This document shows, in pieces, positions 54,943 through 64,000 of a DNA stretch of 64,000 nt. The translations under genes and the position numbers were made by a program. The stretch comes from Oryzias latipes (lineage: Eukaryota > Chordata > Actinopteri > Beloniformes > Adrianichthyidae). Position 1 is the first letter of the stretch; each line of letters begins with the position of its first letter. The notes beneath the pieces are model-generated. The model saw nothing but the letters and a program-made list of their open reading frames with translations, did no database searches and had not been told where the DNA came from. The stretch lies in assembly GCF_002234675.1 (NCBI RefSeq), contig NC_019866.2:21976802-22040801 (forward strand). Reading direction: 5' to 3'.

Positions 54943-55110
54943 TTGTGGGCTGCACGGTGGTGCAGTGGTTAGCACTCTTGCCTCACAGCAAGAAGGTCCC
55001 TGGTTCAGGATCTCCTGGCTGGGGAACCTGAAGCAGAACATCAATGTGGGACCTTTCTGTGTGGAGTTTGCAGGTTTTCTTTTTCATCTCTTCTGGACAG
55101 TTTCTAATGA
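54943..55110 (+). repeat. SINE with tRNA-like head, 5' part
   Basis: GCACGGTGGTGCAGTGGTTA (A box), then GGTTCAGGATCTCCTGGCTG (B-box region) and CTTTCTGTGTGGAGTTTGCA, the common teleost SINE. It is truncated compared with the copy at 14.8-15.2 kb. Confidence 0.75.
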
Positions 55111-55925
55111 GCAGCAGGGCATAGATGTTGATAACCCAGACATTATTCAGGCCATTCCTGAGTCGCCTCACTGGCCGTTTCACTTAATAAAACTTTTTAA
55201 TCATTTGCTTTGGTGCAGATGCTCAGTAAGAAATAAACCCCTAAAGACAAAACGGTTATCACTTGGCCAGAGTTATTAAAGGTGTATTTATTTTTTTACA
55301 TGAATTGGTTTGAGCATTTAATTAAAAAAGAAAACTGTATGAATTTTTGCACATTCTTTCATTATAACAATGTTCTACTATTTCCTGTTTGTGATGGTTG
55401 ACCTGTTCTCCAGCATTTTACAAACTTTGTCAAATTAAAAAGGAGCTGAATTGAATCAACTGAATCTTTTTTTAAGATGCAGATAGAAGTTTGCACCACT
55501 TTAATATTTTTTTTTAAATTTTCTATACTCTGTTTTACGACTCAATCGTATCTGTCAGACGTCTGCATTTCTAATATACAGAAAAGCATCCTGGGCCCTT
55601 GACTTCTCCACTGCTGTGCCTGTCAGTGAGAAAATGTGGAAACTTTTGACAATGACAACTAGTAAAAGTGTTTTATTCCAGGAATTTAAACTCAAACCCA
55701 ATAAGACATGCTTCACATTTATAACAAAAAAAAATGGAATGAAAACAAAAAATAAAAACTCTGGATGTCCAAAAAACATTTGACTGAAATGAAATAAATG
55801 ACATTTTCTGTTCAACTTTAGCTCTTTACTTTGTCAAGAAGGGTTTTTCCCCCCTTGGCTCTCATTTTTAGCCAAATAGATTGTCAAGTTTAAATCTTGA
55901 ATGTTCAGAATCTTAGAAATGAATT

Positions 55926-55935
55926 TTTATTTATT
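55926..55935 (-). terminator. trappc5: Candidate polyadenylation signals of trappc5
   Basis: Two overlapping AATAAA hexamers on the minus strand about 220 bp after the stop codon. Not tested; others may be used. Confidence 0.35.
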
Positions 55936-56154
55936 TAATATTTATATTTTATGGAACATGGGTGAGTCAAAAAGGGTTCATGCCATCACGGAAGATATCA
56001 GGCTAGACATGACCCACGAGTGCTTTTTTTGTTTGTTCTACATGAGTTTCAGTGAAACATCGACATCCATTCATTCATTCGCAGAGTCACACACCATAAA
56101 TAATCTAGGTTCCTCTTCATCCCACATCAGCTCATCACACACACACAGTCGCTC

Positions 56155-56787
56155 TTATCTGCCATCCAAAGCCTTGTCCCTGACTATTACAGCCTCGTTG
56201 AACTTGATCATCAGGGTGGTGCCTTTGTGCCAGTGAGCAGTGACTTTAGCGGGGAAGCCGCTGTGTGTGAGGATGGCCTCCACGATGCCCGCTGTGAAGG
56301 CAGCACAGTTCAAGCTGCTGTTCTCCTTGGGAACCGAGATGTACGTGTTGATGAGCGGATCTTTCTCAATAATGTAGTAGGTCTTGTCATCGTCGTTGGC
56401 TTGCTCCAGCTTATCTGCCTCCTTACCGAACAGGGACCTCCAGACGTTCACCTGAGGCAAAAAGACGTTCAGCTCGCAGATCGACTCAAATCGAGCCAGC
56501 GCTTGAGTTCTGCTCACCTTAATGAAGAGCAGCATGTTGAGGACTTTGGTCTCCCTCTTCCCGTTCTTCTCTCTCAGCACCAGGACGTCCAGCATGCTGG
56601 CTCCAACGCTCTGACCCATCTCAGAGAGCCGGGTCTGCAGCTCGGACACCGAGTACACCCGGCTCTGACAGTACTGGACCATCTCTGAGAAGAGCAGGGC
56701 GAAGGTGCTCAGGCTCACCTCCGTCTTGGGTCGGGTCAGGGCTCGCTCCAGGATGGTGGATTTCCCTCGAGTAAACCGCGTGTCCAT
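56155..56787 (-). CDS. trappc5: TRAPP complex subunit 5
   Basis: Two coding exons, 56787-56518 (90 codons) and 56451-56155 (98 codons plus stop), give 188 aa, the same length as the human protein. The sequence is closely similar throughout (FTRGKS, RRLSEMGQ-like middle, LFGKEADKLEQANDD, PLINTYISVPKENSSLNC, HSGFPAKVTAHWHKGTTLMI). TRAPPC5 belongs to the Bet3/Trs31 fold and is a core subunit of the TRAPP tethering complexes that activate Rab1/Rab11 and act in ER-Golgi and Golgi traffic. The exons are separated by a 66-bp intron that is in frame and stop-free; retaining it would give 210 aa. A 5' UTR intron is also supported (acceptor four bases before the ATG, donor at 57503). Confidence 0.95.
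   Translation of the reverse strand: MDTRFTRGKSTILERALTRPKTEVSLSTFALLFSEMVQYCQSRVYSVSELQTRLSEMGQSVGASMLDVLVLREKNGKRETKVLNMLLFIKVSRTQALARFESICELNVFLPQVNVWRSLFGKEADKLEQANDDDKTYYIIEKDPLINTYISVPKENSSLNCAAFTAGIVEAILTHSGFPAKVTAHWHKGTTLMIKFNEAVIVRDKALDGR
56452..56517 (-). other. trappc5: 66-bp stop-free intron of trappc5
   Basis: It begins GTGAGC, has a branch-point-like CTGAAC, a pyrimidine tract GTCTTTTTG and ends CCTCAG. Removing it restores the conserved join LFIK|VNVWRSLFGK and the 188-aa family length. Confidence 0.85.
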
Positions 56788-57502
56788 TTTCTGTAAATCA
56801 GTTTACGTGAGGTTATCGTCTCTATTAAGTAGAAGACTAGGAATAATAGTGATTACATTTCAATTGATTCCTTTAAAGTTAAAGATGCAACATAAATGCT
56901 CATTTTGCTTAGAAAAATCTCGCAACTTTTGTAAAATGTGATACTTAAAAGCAAATATTAATTAAAAGAGCCTCAGCAACGTTGTTAAAAACAGGAAGAG
57001 ATATACTAGGAACAGCTGATGATTGTCGGAGCTGACTAACACACAAATACAATTTGGATTGCGTGTGTTAGTTAGTGAGTCACTTAAATGTTTCAAAATA
57101 AAGCGAGGACAAGCTTTAAATCGTCCAGGTGGGCTGTCGGGGTCTCAGTTCACTAGGATGAATGAACTAAAGGCTGCTATGTGTCTGTTCTGTTCAAGCT
57201 TGGCACGAAAAATATCACAATCCGCCAGATTTAGCAGCAACTTTCGGCCCCGTCAAGACGTGTTAAACTTCTCTGAAACGTTTTAACTTTGAAAAATAGT
57301 AAATTCTACCAGTTTTCCATATCAAAACAATTAAATGATCGTAGGCGACAGTCTCGGTAAGCTAGCCAAGTAGCAACAAATCTTAGCCCGGTTCCTCAAG
57401 TTCGATCGGCCAAAAGGCTAAAGGCAAAGCAAAGACGCGCGCTATTCACAGCAAAAGATAAATAATACTATATTTTTATACAATAACTTTCAAAAAACAC
57501 AC

Positions 57503-57600
57503 CTTGTTAAGGCTTCAGTGTAGCTTGTCGTCGGCTTTTTCAATTGTGTCCTGACGGATGTTAATATTTGTAAATTATGATATCGCCCCCTAGCGGAGCG
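57503..57600 (-). promoter_or_regulatory. trappc5: Non-coding first exon and promoter of trappc5
   Basis: A donor AACAAG|GTGTGT at 57503 matches the acceptor immediately before the coding start. A CTCF-like motif (CGCCCCCTAGCGG, 57585-57597) lies at the upstream edge. The exact start of transcription is not visible. Confidence 0.5.
57583..57598 (-). promoter_or_regulatory. CTCF-like motif at the trappc5 promoter
   Basis: The minus strand reads CCGCTAGGGGGCGATA, close to the CTCF core CCASYAGGGGGCGC. Confidence 0.4.
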
Positions 57601-57603
57601 GAG

Positions 57604-58590
57604 GCCCCAGTGCTTGTGTTGATTTCCCCTTTCTATTCTTTAATTGCAATAGTTGCAGTTATTAAGTGCTTATTTGGTAGTTTTTTTATTTGTTATCAAA
57701 TTATTATTTTTAATGTATGTTAATATAAAATGCCTTATTTCCTTATAAAGAAAACCAAAATGTTTGCAGAAGGAAAATTGAACTTTGTAAAAGGAAGCTG
57801 CAAGTGCACATTTAACCATTAATCAGTGTTTTTTTTTTTAGAATGTCTGCTGTAAAAACTGGACATGGAAAAAGCACAAATGAATGATTTGTTTTGTTAC
57901 TCCAGCACTCTTCCAGCTTGTTTTTTATACTGTACTTTAAGCTAATATTTTCAATCTCCTAAACATATTTTTTTTTAGTTTTCTTCCCCATATGAACTTC
58001 CTGTTGTGAAATATTACAGCCTTTCCTTTTTGCATGCTTTACCTTCTGCAGTGGATTTTCCGTATCACATATAGAGTATATCCTCAGGGGTACCGACTGC
58101 AACATGCTTTTGTAGAACATCTAGTCTTTGCACACAACAACAGCATCTGCATAAATGTGCAGAGTTGCAAACTGTACCTGGACGTGTGGAAATCTTCAGT
58201 TTGCATAATTCATATAGTTTTGGGATTTCCTCATTTTTGCAGCCTGTCTGATGATTTTCTGATTATTGTGCAGACTTGCTTTTCAGAAGAGTGTCCTCAG
58301 GTTGCACAGAGGATGCCACTTTTCTCCCAGGGTATCAAATTTGATTATTGCTGACACAAGCATGTCTGGATGTTTACAGAAGTCTGGAATTTTTTGAAAA
58401 TGTCCGTCACAGAGGAGGACCTTGACTTCTCATACTGCAGGTGCCGGCTTCCCACATGGCTCAGGCGGGCGCACACGGATGAACAGCAGGCGTGGCCGTG
58501 TGCGGCCTTTACATAACCACATAAACGCCCATAAATGAGCGGATAAAGACCGGACCTCACGCTTGAAGCAGAGTTTCTCCACGGATCAGG
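57604..58590. other. Intergenic space between divergent trappc5 and pglyrp2-like genes
   Basis: About 1 kb, AT-rich. Close to the pglyrp2-like start are ATAAA-type sequences (58527-58550) that could act as a weak TATA element; no clear promoter motif otherwise. No repeat or other gene is seen. Confidence 0.4.
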
Positions 58591-61500
58591 ATGAAGGAAG
58601 GCGGCTGGAAACTGACCCTGGCTGTTCTGGTGCTGTTGGTCAGCACACACGCAGACGGTAATCCAAAATTTATGTTGCAACATAAATGTGTAAATTGCAT
58701 TTCTGTGGAATTATTAACCAAGCAGCCTATAAAAAGTATAGACAAAGATTATTATAGACATTTCTAAATATTTTTTGTTTATGCAATGGACTTTTAATAC
58801 TTTTATTGCTTAAAGCAGATATTTTCCTTTTTAAAAATGTATATATTACAGGTTTTAAAAGGGAAATAAAAAGGTTTTCCAATAATTCAAGGTTTGTTTT
58901 GAAGGAGAGTTAAAGTTGCAACCAATAACTAATCAACAAGGTAAATGTTTCCTTTGGTTTGGTCTGTTATTTTTTTGTTATTGAAATAAAAATACTTTTA
59001 GAATTTCTAATTACTGATCCTACAAAACCTTTTAGTCACTGACAGAAATTCAAGAGATGATGAAAATATTTGAACAGAAATGAACAAATAGAAAAATCTT
59101 AGTGATCAGTATTGAAAAAAACAATGATGAATAACTAAAAATAGTTGAAAACTGTCAAATTAAAAGTTTACAGGTAAACTGAACTCAGTCTTTATATATT
59201 AATAGAAAATAAAAGCATGGAAAAAGCAGATGTGTTGTCCTTTGTCTGAGTTTTCTGCATCCTAGGGATACCACACCCCTTACTAGCTCTTTACTACCAA
59301 GAGATGCTGAAACTGAGCTGAAAGGGTTTCTGGGAAACAGAGATTCATGTAACATGCTCCTACTGTATGTTTTTAATTTTTTTTGGTCTCCAGCCTTGTT
59401 TTCGTGCCACATGAAAGACTTCATTAAGGCGGTGCAGCAGGTGGAGGATGAGAACCCTGAGCTGGAGGCGGTGGAGGTGCTGAGGATGCTGCGCCGGACC
59501 GCCCACCTCAATGACGCCTTCGTTCAGCACTTTCTTCCAGACGCTGGCTCCAGCGGTCCTGAGCTGGACGCCGACCTCTCTGGTTACCTTCAGAGGGCTG
59601 TGCAGCACCGAGTGCTGGAGGGAGCCAGGGAAGAGGGCGTGGTTCTGGCTCCCGATGGGATGACGGTGGCCGTGGGTCCGCTACTCCTGGGCATCGAGGC
59701 TGGTTTCCTGTCCACGATTCCCGGCCGCGTTCCGGGACTCTACCAGCTCACTCTGGCTGGAGATCTTGGCGTTTCTATTAGACGGCGTTCTGAGAACGGC
59801 GAGCCTCTTGGAATAGATGGCTGCTGGGACAACCTGACCGCGCCTCAGGTTTTCACGCTCTCGGACACAGCATCCACACTCACTGCAGCTCAGGTCCACG
59901 GGGGCATGGATGGGGTGATTCTGGGAAAAGAAGTTTCTGCCAAAGCAGGAGAGTCTGTGAAGCTCAGCAGCCTCCTCACAGACTACTACCTCCACCAGCT
60001 GGACGCCAAAGGAATGGACGGCGCACCTCGCCTCATCAGCCGTCGCCGCAGGGAGCTCTTCAAAATCCTGGTGGCTCCTCCAGTGCTGATCCGGCAGGTT
60101 GCAAAATCCATGGAGCTGCGGGAGAAACTGGAGGGCCGCGTGAAGATGGAGGTCCGGCAGAAGAGGCGGCTGATGGCTGCGGTGAAGGAGACCATGAAGG
60201 AGTTTGTCCACGTCTTCATGGGTGAGAAAACAGAGGAGGGGGAATGTGGGCAATCTGCAACAAACTAACCGATGTTCTCCATGCGCTCCAGAGTGCCCCC
60301 CCATCATTGCTCGCTGTACGTGGGGGGCGGCTCCCTACATAGGAACCCCCACCATGCTGTCTCTGCCACTGACCTACCTGTTCATCCACCACACCGCCAG
60401 CCCGAGCCAACCCTGCCTGACCTTTGAGCAGTGCTCAGCGGACATGCGCTCCATGCAGCGCTTCCACCAGCAAACCAACGGCTGGGATGACATCGGATAC
60501 AGGTAAGCGGCGCAGGAGAGGACGACCAGCTCATCCACAGCTGTCTCACACACCTGCTGTGTTCCTGAAGCTTCGTGGCCGGCTCGGATGGAAACATCTA
60601 CGAGGGCCGTGGGTGGAAGTGGCAGGGGGCCCACACCGGGGGCTACAACTCCAAGGGCTACGGCGTCTCCTTCATCGGAGACTACACCTCCACCCTGCCC
60701 AGCCAGCACGCCATGGCACTGGTGAGGGATCAGCTGGCGTCCTGTGCCGTGGCAGGTGGGCAACTTGTGTCCTCCTACATCCTGAAGGGGCACAGACAGA
60801 TGGTGAGCACAGAATGCCCCGGGAACATCTTCTACAAGGAGATCACGACATGGGAACACTATCAGGTAAGGACGGTGAACCACAAGCAGGACCTCCTCTG
60901 AACTCTTCATAGGTTTCAAACTACAATCTAAAATGAAATTTCAGATAACTATAAAGTCCCACTCCAATCATGTTTTGATCACTTTTCAAAGAGTCACTGG
61001 TGATGTTATAACCCTTGTGCTATCCAATGGGGTCAAGATGACCATTGACGTGTTATTCCTACCATGACAAAGGTGGATAAAGGTGGAGAGGATTTCATGT
61101 AATTCATGGACACCAGTGAAGATCACAAATGATTGAAGAAAAAGGTTCAGCGCACTGTCTAGTGGGTCTAGATGACCCCACTCCCAATGTTAAAGTGCCT
61201 TGGATAGCACAAGGGTCAATTATGATTATGCCGTTTTTAGCCAAAATCCAAAAACCTGTGTCACTTTCTGGGACATAGTCTCTGCAGAGCGGCAGGAGTT
61301 CAGTAGAAGTTCACCTCTGAGTTGTGGGCGGGACCATTGATGCTTCCCATCATCCATTTGTTGACATTCTCTCCTGCTGGCTTACAGCCTCTCACGACCC
61401 CAACCTGACACCAGTGGTGTGATGGACGTGAATCGATGTGTCTGCAAGCGGGAGCACTAGAATATATCAAGACAGGGAGCTTGTGGGTTCCTGCAGTTTC

Positions 61501-62456
61501 TACATCAAACCTACAAGCTTCTCCAAACGCCACCTTTTTAACCACTTCTGATTCACAAGGAACTGAATAAAAAATACTCAGAAATGCAATTTTAAGCTTA
61601 ATCTTGTTTAGAAATGTCCCCAATCATCAGAAAAATGCTACAAGAGCATTTTAAACAAACACACAAAAAACAATTTAATCATCTTAACTTTGTCTATAGG
61701 AAGAACAAATAGTGGCTGTTTTTATCCATATATATCTATCCTGTTATTGTTCTATGCATCTCCTTTGCCCTAATAAATTTTATCTAGATCCAGTATTGAG
61801 GTTTTTTTAGTCAGGTAGGGGGGACAGTACACAGGTGACAACGATGAGGAGAGATTGGTACAAAGGAAGTAAACTCAAAACCATGACAAAACAGTAAACC
61901 TTTCAAAATAAAACAGGAAACAGAACTCAACCATGACAGAAACAAGATGGAAAGCAAAAACCAATACATAGAAACCCAAACCATGACATTTTATGCTTTT
62001 TATAAACAAAACTGCAGACAAAACATGTCAAACACAATTTGAGAACATGTGGAAACGCAGGTTTGGTTTTCCTGACCTACTTTCTTTCGTCATAATGAAA
62101 TCAGACTTACCTCTAGATTACGACCCTCCCAGAGCCCCCAGGTCCTCAGGTGCCGGTCTGCTGGGGGGTAGAACAAAAACCCACGGCGAGGGCACACTCC
62201 AGCACCGTGGGCCTGGGAACTCCAGACTTAACTTTTTAGCTTAGCTTTTACATTTCCTCATTTTCTATTTGGATTTTATGGAGCTTTTTTTTGTCAAATG
62301 TTATTGTGTGTTGAGATGACTTGATGAAGAATTTTGACTGTTGTTTTGATTGTTTATTCATTTGATGTAAAGCATTTTGGGGTGTTCTGCAACAGGAAAA
62401 GAGGTCTGCAAGTAAAGTTGAATTTGAAAAACGTGTTTTCTTTCTTCCAGCCATGA
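58591..62456 (+). CDS. pglyrp2: Long-type peptidoglycan recognition protein (N-acetylmuramoyl-L-alanine amidase)
   Basis: Five exons: 58591-58657, 59394-60221, 60292-60502, 60571-60865, 62451-62456; 468 aa. It begins with a signal peptide (hydrophobic core LTLAVLVLLVSTHA), so it is secreted. Residues about 23-300 form the family's long N-terminal region; the last 165 are the PGRP/amidase domain. Zinc and catalytic residues of the type-2 amidase fold are present: His in LFIHHTA, Tyr in WDDIGYSF, His in LKGHRQ and Cys in STECPG. PGLYRP2-type enzymes cut the bond between muramic acid and L-alanine in bacterial peptidoglycan, mainly from liver and mucosa. Teleost pglyrp6 has the same long layout, so the exact paralog is uncertain. 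The last coding exon adds only Pro and the stop. It lies head-to-head with trappc5. Confidence 0.9.
60952..61680 (+). mobile_element. Family-A element interrupted by a TTAA-type palindromic element
   Basis: Starts AAGTCCCACTCCAATCATG and continues after the nested element with ATTATGCCGTTTTTAGCC, the family order. It lies in intron 4 of the pglyrp2-like gene. Confidence 0.75.
61011..61217. mobile_element. TTAA-type inverted-repeat element (CCCTTGTGCTATC ends), nested
   Basis: Ends are ACCCTTGTGCTATCCAATGG and, reversed, ACCCTTGTGCTATCCAAGGC, flanked by ATAA and TCAA, both derivable from TTAA. The family-A sequence resumes on either side at its TTTTAATTATG site. TTAA targets and CCC ends suggest a piggyBac-type element. 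Confidence 0.7.
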
Positions 62457-62506
62457 TGGCGACTCGCTTCAACCTAAAGAAGAAGCAAAACAAGATTCTT
62501 CTTCAC

Positions 62507-62512
62507 AATAAA
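62507..62512 (+). terminator. pglyrp2: AATAAA polyadenylation signal of the pglyrp2-like gene
   Basis: AATAAA lies 51 bp after the stop codon in the last exon, a normal distance for a short 3' UTR. Confidence 0.75.
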
Positions 62513-62835
62513 AGCTTGCTCTTCCTCTCATCTGCTGTTTGTTGGCGTTATCTTTTATCAAATACATTTCTCACATAGATATATGGAAGTCTGCTGTCTT
62601 TTCTAAGTTATGGAAAATTTGCAGGAGAAATATTTTTGTTTAAAAATGACCTTGCAAATTACTTTAGGCCCTAATTACCTGACATTTATTTTTTAAATTT
62701 ACCTTTAATGTAGATAGTAGAATGTGGATAGTGATTAGATGTTTCATGTGCATCAATGCATCCATAAAATAAAATTGGATCTAGAAATTGTAGGATTTTT
62801 CTTCTAGCGTCTCCTTTTGTCAAGCACTTTACGCG

Positions 62836-63424
62836 GCACTCCAATCAACTTTTGATCTATTGTAAAAGTCTTCACGGTGGTCTTTTAAATATGATTATGC
62901 CGTTTTTAGCCAAAATAAAAAAAACAATGTGTTATTTTCTCGTACATAGTTTCTGTAGAGCAGCAGGGGTTCATCAGAAGTTCACCTCTTCTAAGTTGTG
63001 GGTGGGGCACGGAGTAAGCCCACCCCCATTTCCCATCAGTCCTCTGGTTTACACACTCTTCCACTAGCTTACAGCCACTCACACCTCCAACCTAACATTA
63101 ACGGTGCAACAAAAATTTTGAGCAATATTGGAACTTTCCAGTTGAGAAAAATCAAGACATACGTGGATCTATTTGTTTACAAGGGGATGCATTGGAATAG
63201 AGCAGAGCAGGGAGCTTGTGGGAGTAGTTTCTACGTCCCAAATATGATCTTTTACCAACTGCATTTTCCGTCTGCTCCTAATTCACAATGATTTGAATAA
63301 AAAGATATGTAGAAAGGCAATTTTAATCTTAATTTTCTTTATATTGACGTCCTCCATCGTCAGAAAAGTGCCACAAGAACATATTAAAAACGCTAAAAAC
63401 ACAATTTTCATTGGAGTGGGCCTT
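62836..63424 (+). mobile_element. Family-A element, near full length
   Basis: About 590 bp from CACTCCAATCAACTTTTGATC to TTTTCATTGGAGTGGGCCTT. This copy best shows the whole family, with internal CTAGCTTACAGCC and CAATTTTAATCTTAATTTTC segments. No transposase. Confidence 0.75.
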
Positions 63425-64000
63425 GACAACTTTCTGTTTACTGTGTCTATTTTAATATTCTATTTTATGTTTTAAAAGGTAATCAATCAGTCAACCATTT
63501 CATCAATCAAACGTCGTCATAAAGTAATAAAAGTTAAACATTAAGTTTTTGCAAGCTAAACATGATCATGCAGTTCCACCAATGACCTAACGGGGGCGAC
63601 ATTTATCCTTTTGATAATTAGACGTTTATTTATACACCTCAATTTGAAAAACAAAACTGAAAACCAAAGTATTTCATATAATATCATAAACATATAGAAA
63701 CGTATAATTTCTTATGAGTAAGTCTACGTACGTTTTGTTGACGTAGTATAAATGTTATTACAGAATAATGAGCTCGCGCACGGAAATGTGACAGGTCAGG
63801 TATATAGCTGAAGAAACCCATAAGTGCTAAAGCAAATCTATTAAGGATGAAGAGGGAAAATAATTTATAGGTGTGTTTTTATTAGTGAAATATTGCAGTG
63901 GATCATCGGTTAGAAAGGGCAAAAGTCTGAATATAGAAGCAGAAACGAGAAAAAAAACCCCGAAGATTTAACCCCGGTCGCCGTAAAGTTTAACTCTTTC
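63425..64000. other. Unassigned right edge
   Basis: AT-rich DNA with no reading frame, repeat or splice pattern I can support. The last 40 bases are somewhat richer in CpG. Confidence 0.4.

Larger units (their letters stand above)
52430..56154. other. Intergenic DNA between mcoln1 promoter and trappc5 3' end
   Basis: Apart from the listed inverted-repeat element, poly-C run and SINE, this is AT-rich sequence with no coding signal I trust. Confidence 0.55.

Overview
This is a stretch of nuclear DNA from a teleost fish. The genes are split by introns with canonical GT-AG boundaries. The four recognisable genes have fish or vertebrate relatives, and the rest is full of fish-type mobile elements: Tc1/mariner, hAT and PIF/Harbinger remnants, Rex3-like LINE ends with GATG-type tails, tRNA-derived SINEs and many short inverted-repeat elements. 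I cannot fix the species from the sequence alone; a percomorph such as a medaka relative fits but is not proven.

Layout, left to right. (1) About 1.8-37.7 kb: a large minus-strand gene that I read as prr36 (proline-rich protein 36-like). It has a non-coding CpG-rich first exon near 37.5 kb, a first coding exon at 22.0 kb, two short exons (21.1 and 10.5 kb), a 3.5 kb exon holding about 23 copies of an 8-residue Pro-Thr-Pro-Glu-Pro repeat, and, by phase-matched inference, a Gln-rich coiled-coil last exon at 1.8-2.7 kb. Its introns are loaded with transposons. (2) 37.8-43.7 kb: intergenic. (3) 43.7-52.2 kb: minus-strand mcoln1 (mucolipin-1/TRPML1), rebuilt in full as 13 coding exons and 575 aa, with three CACGTG boxes just upstream, one inside a perfect CLEAR palindrome. 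(4) 56.2-57.6 kb: minus-strand trappc5, rebuilt as 188 aa after removing a 66-bp intron that happens to be in frame and free of stops. (5) 58.6-62.5 kb: plus-strand long-type peptidoglycan recognition protein (pglyrp2/6-like), 468 aa in five exons, with a signal peptide and all zinc-amidase residues. It lies head-to-head with trappc5.

The genes do not form a pathway. mcoln1 acts in endolysosomal calcium release, trappc5 in vesicle tethering, pglyrp2 in secreted innate immunity, and prr36 is uncharacterised. The most interesting signals are regulatory and architectural: the CLEAR-type box cluster at mcoln1 plus an intronic CLEAR/CRE composite, a convergent set of CTCF-like motifs, the expanding coding minisatellite in prr36, the 3n micro-intron in trappc5, a perfect 55-bp palindrome, and two or more families of inverted-repeat elements with clear target duplications and nesting.

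I did not find an operon, CRISPR array, rRNA or tRNA gene, and I see no wholly new gene system. Introns and intergenic stretches not listed below hold nothing I can name.
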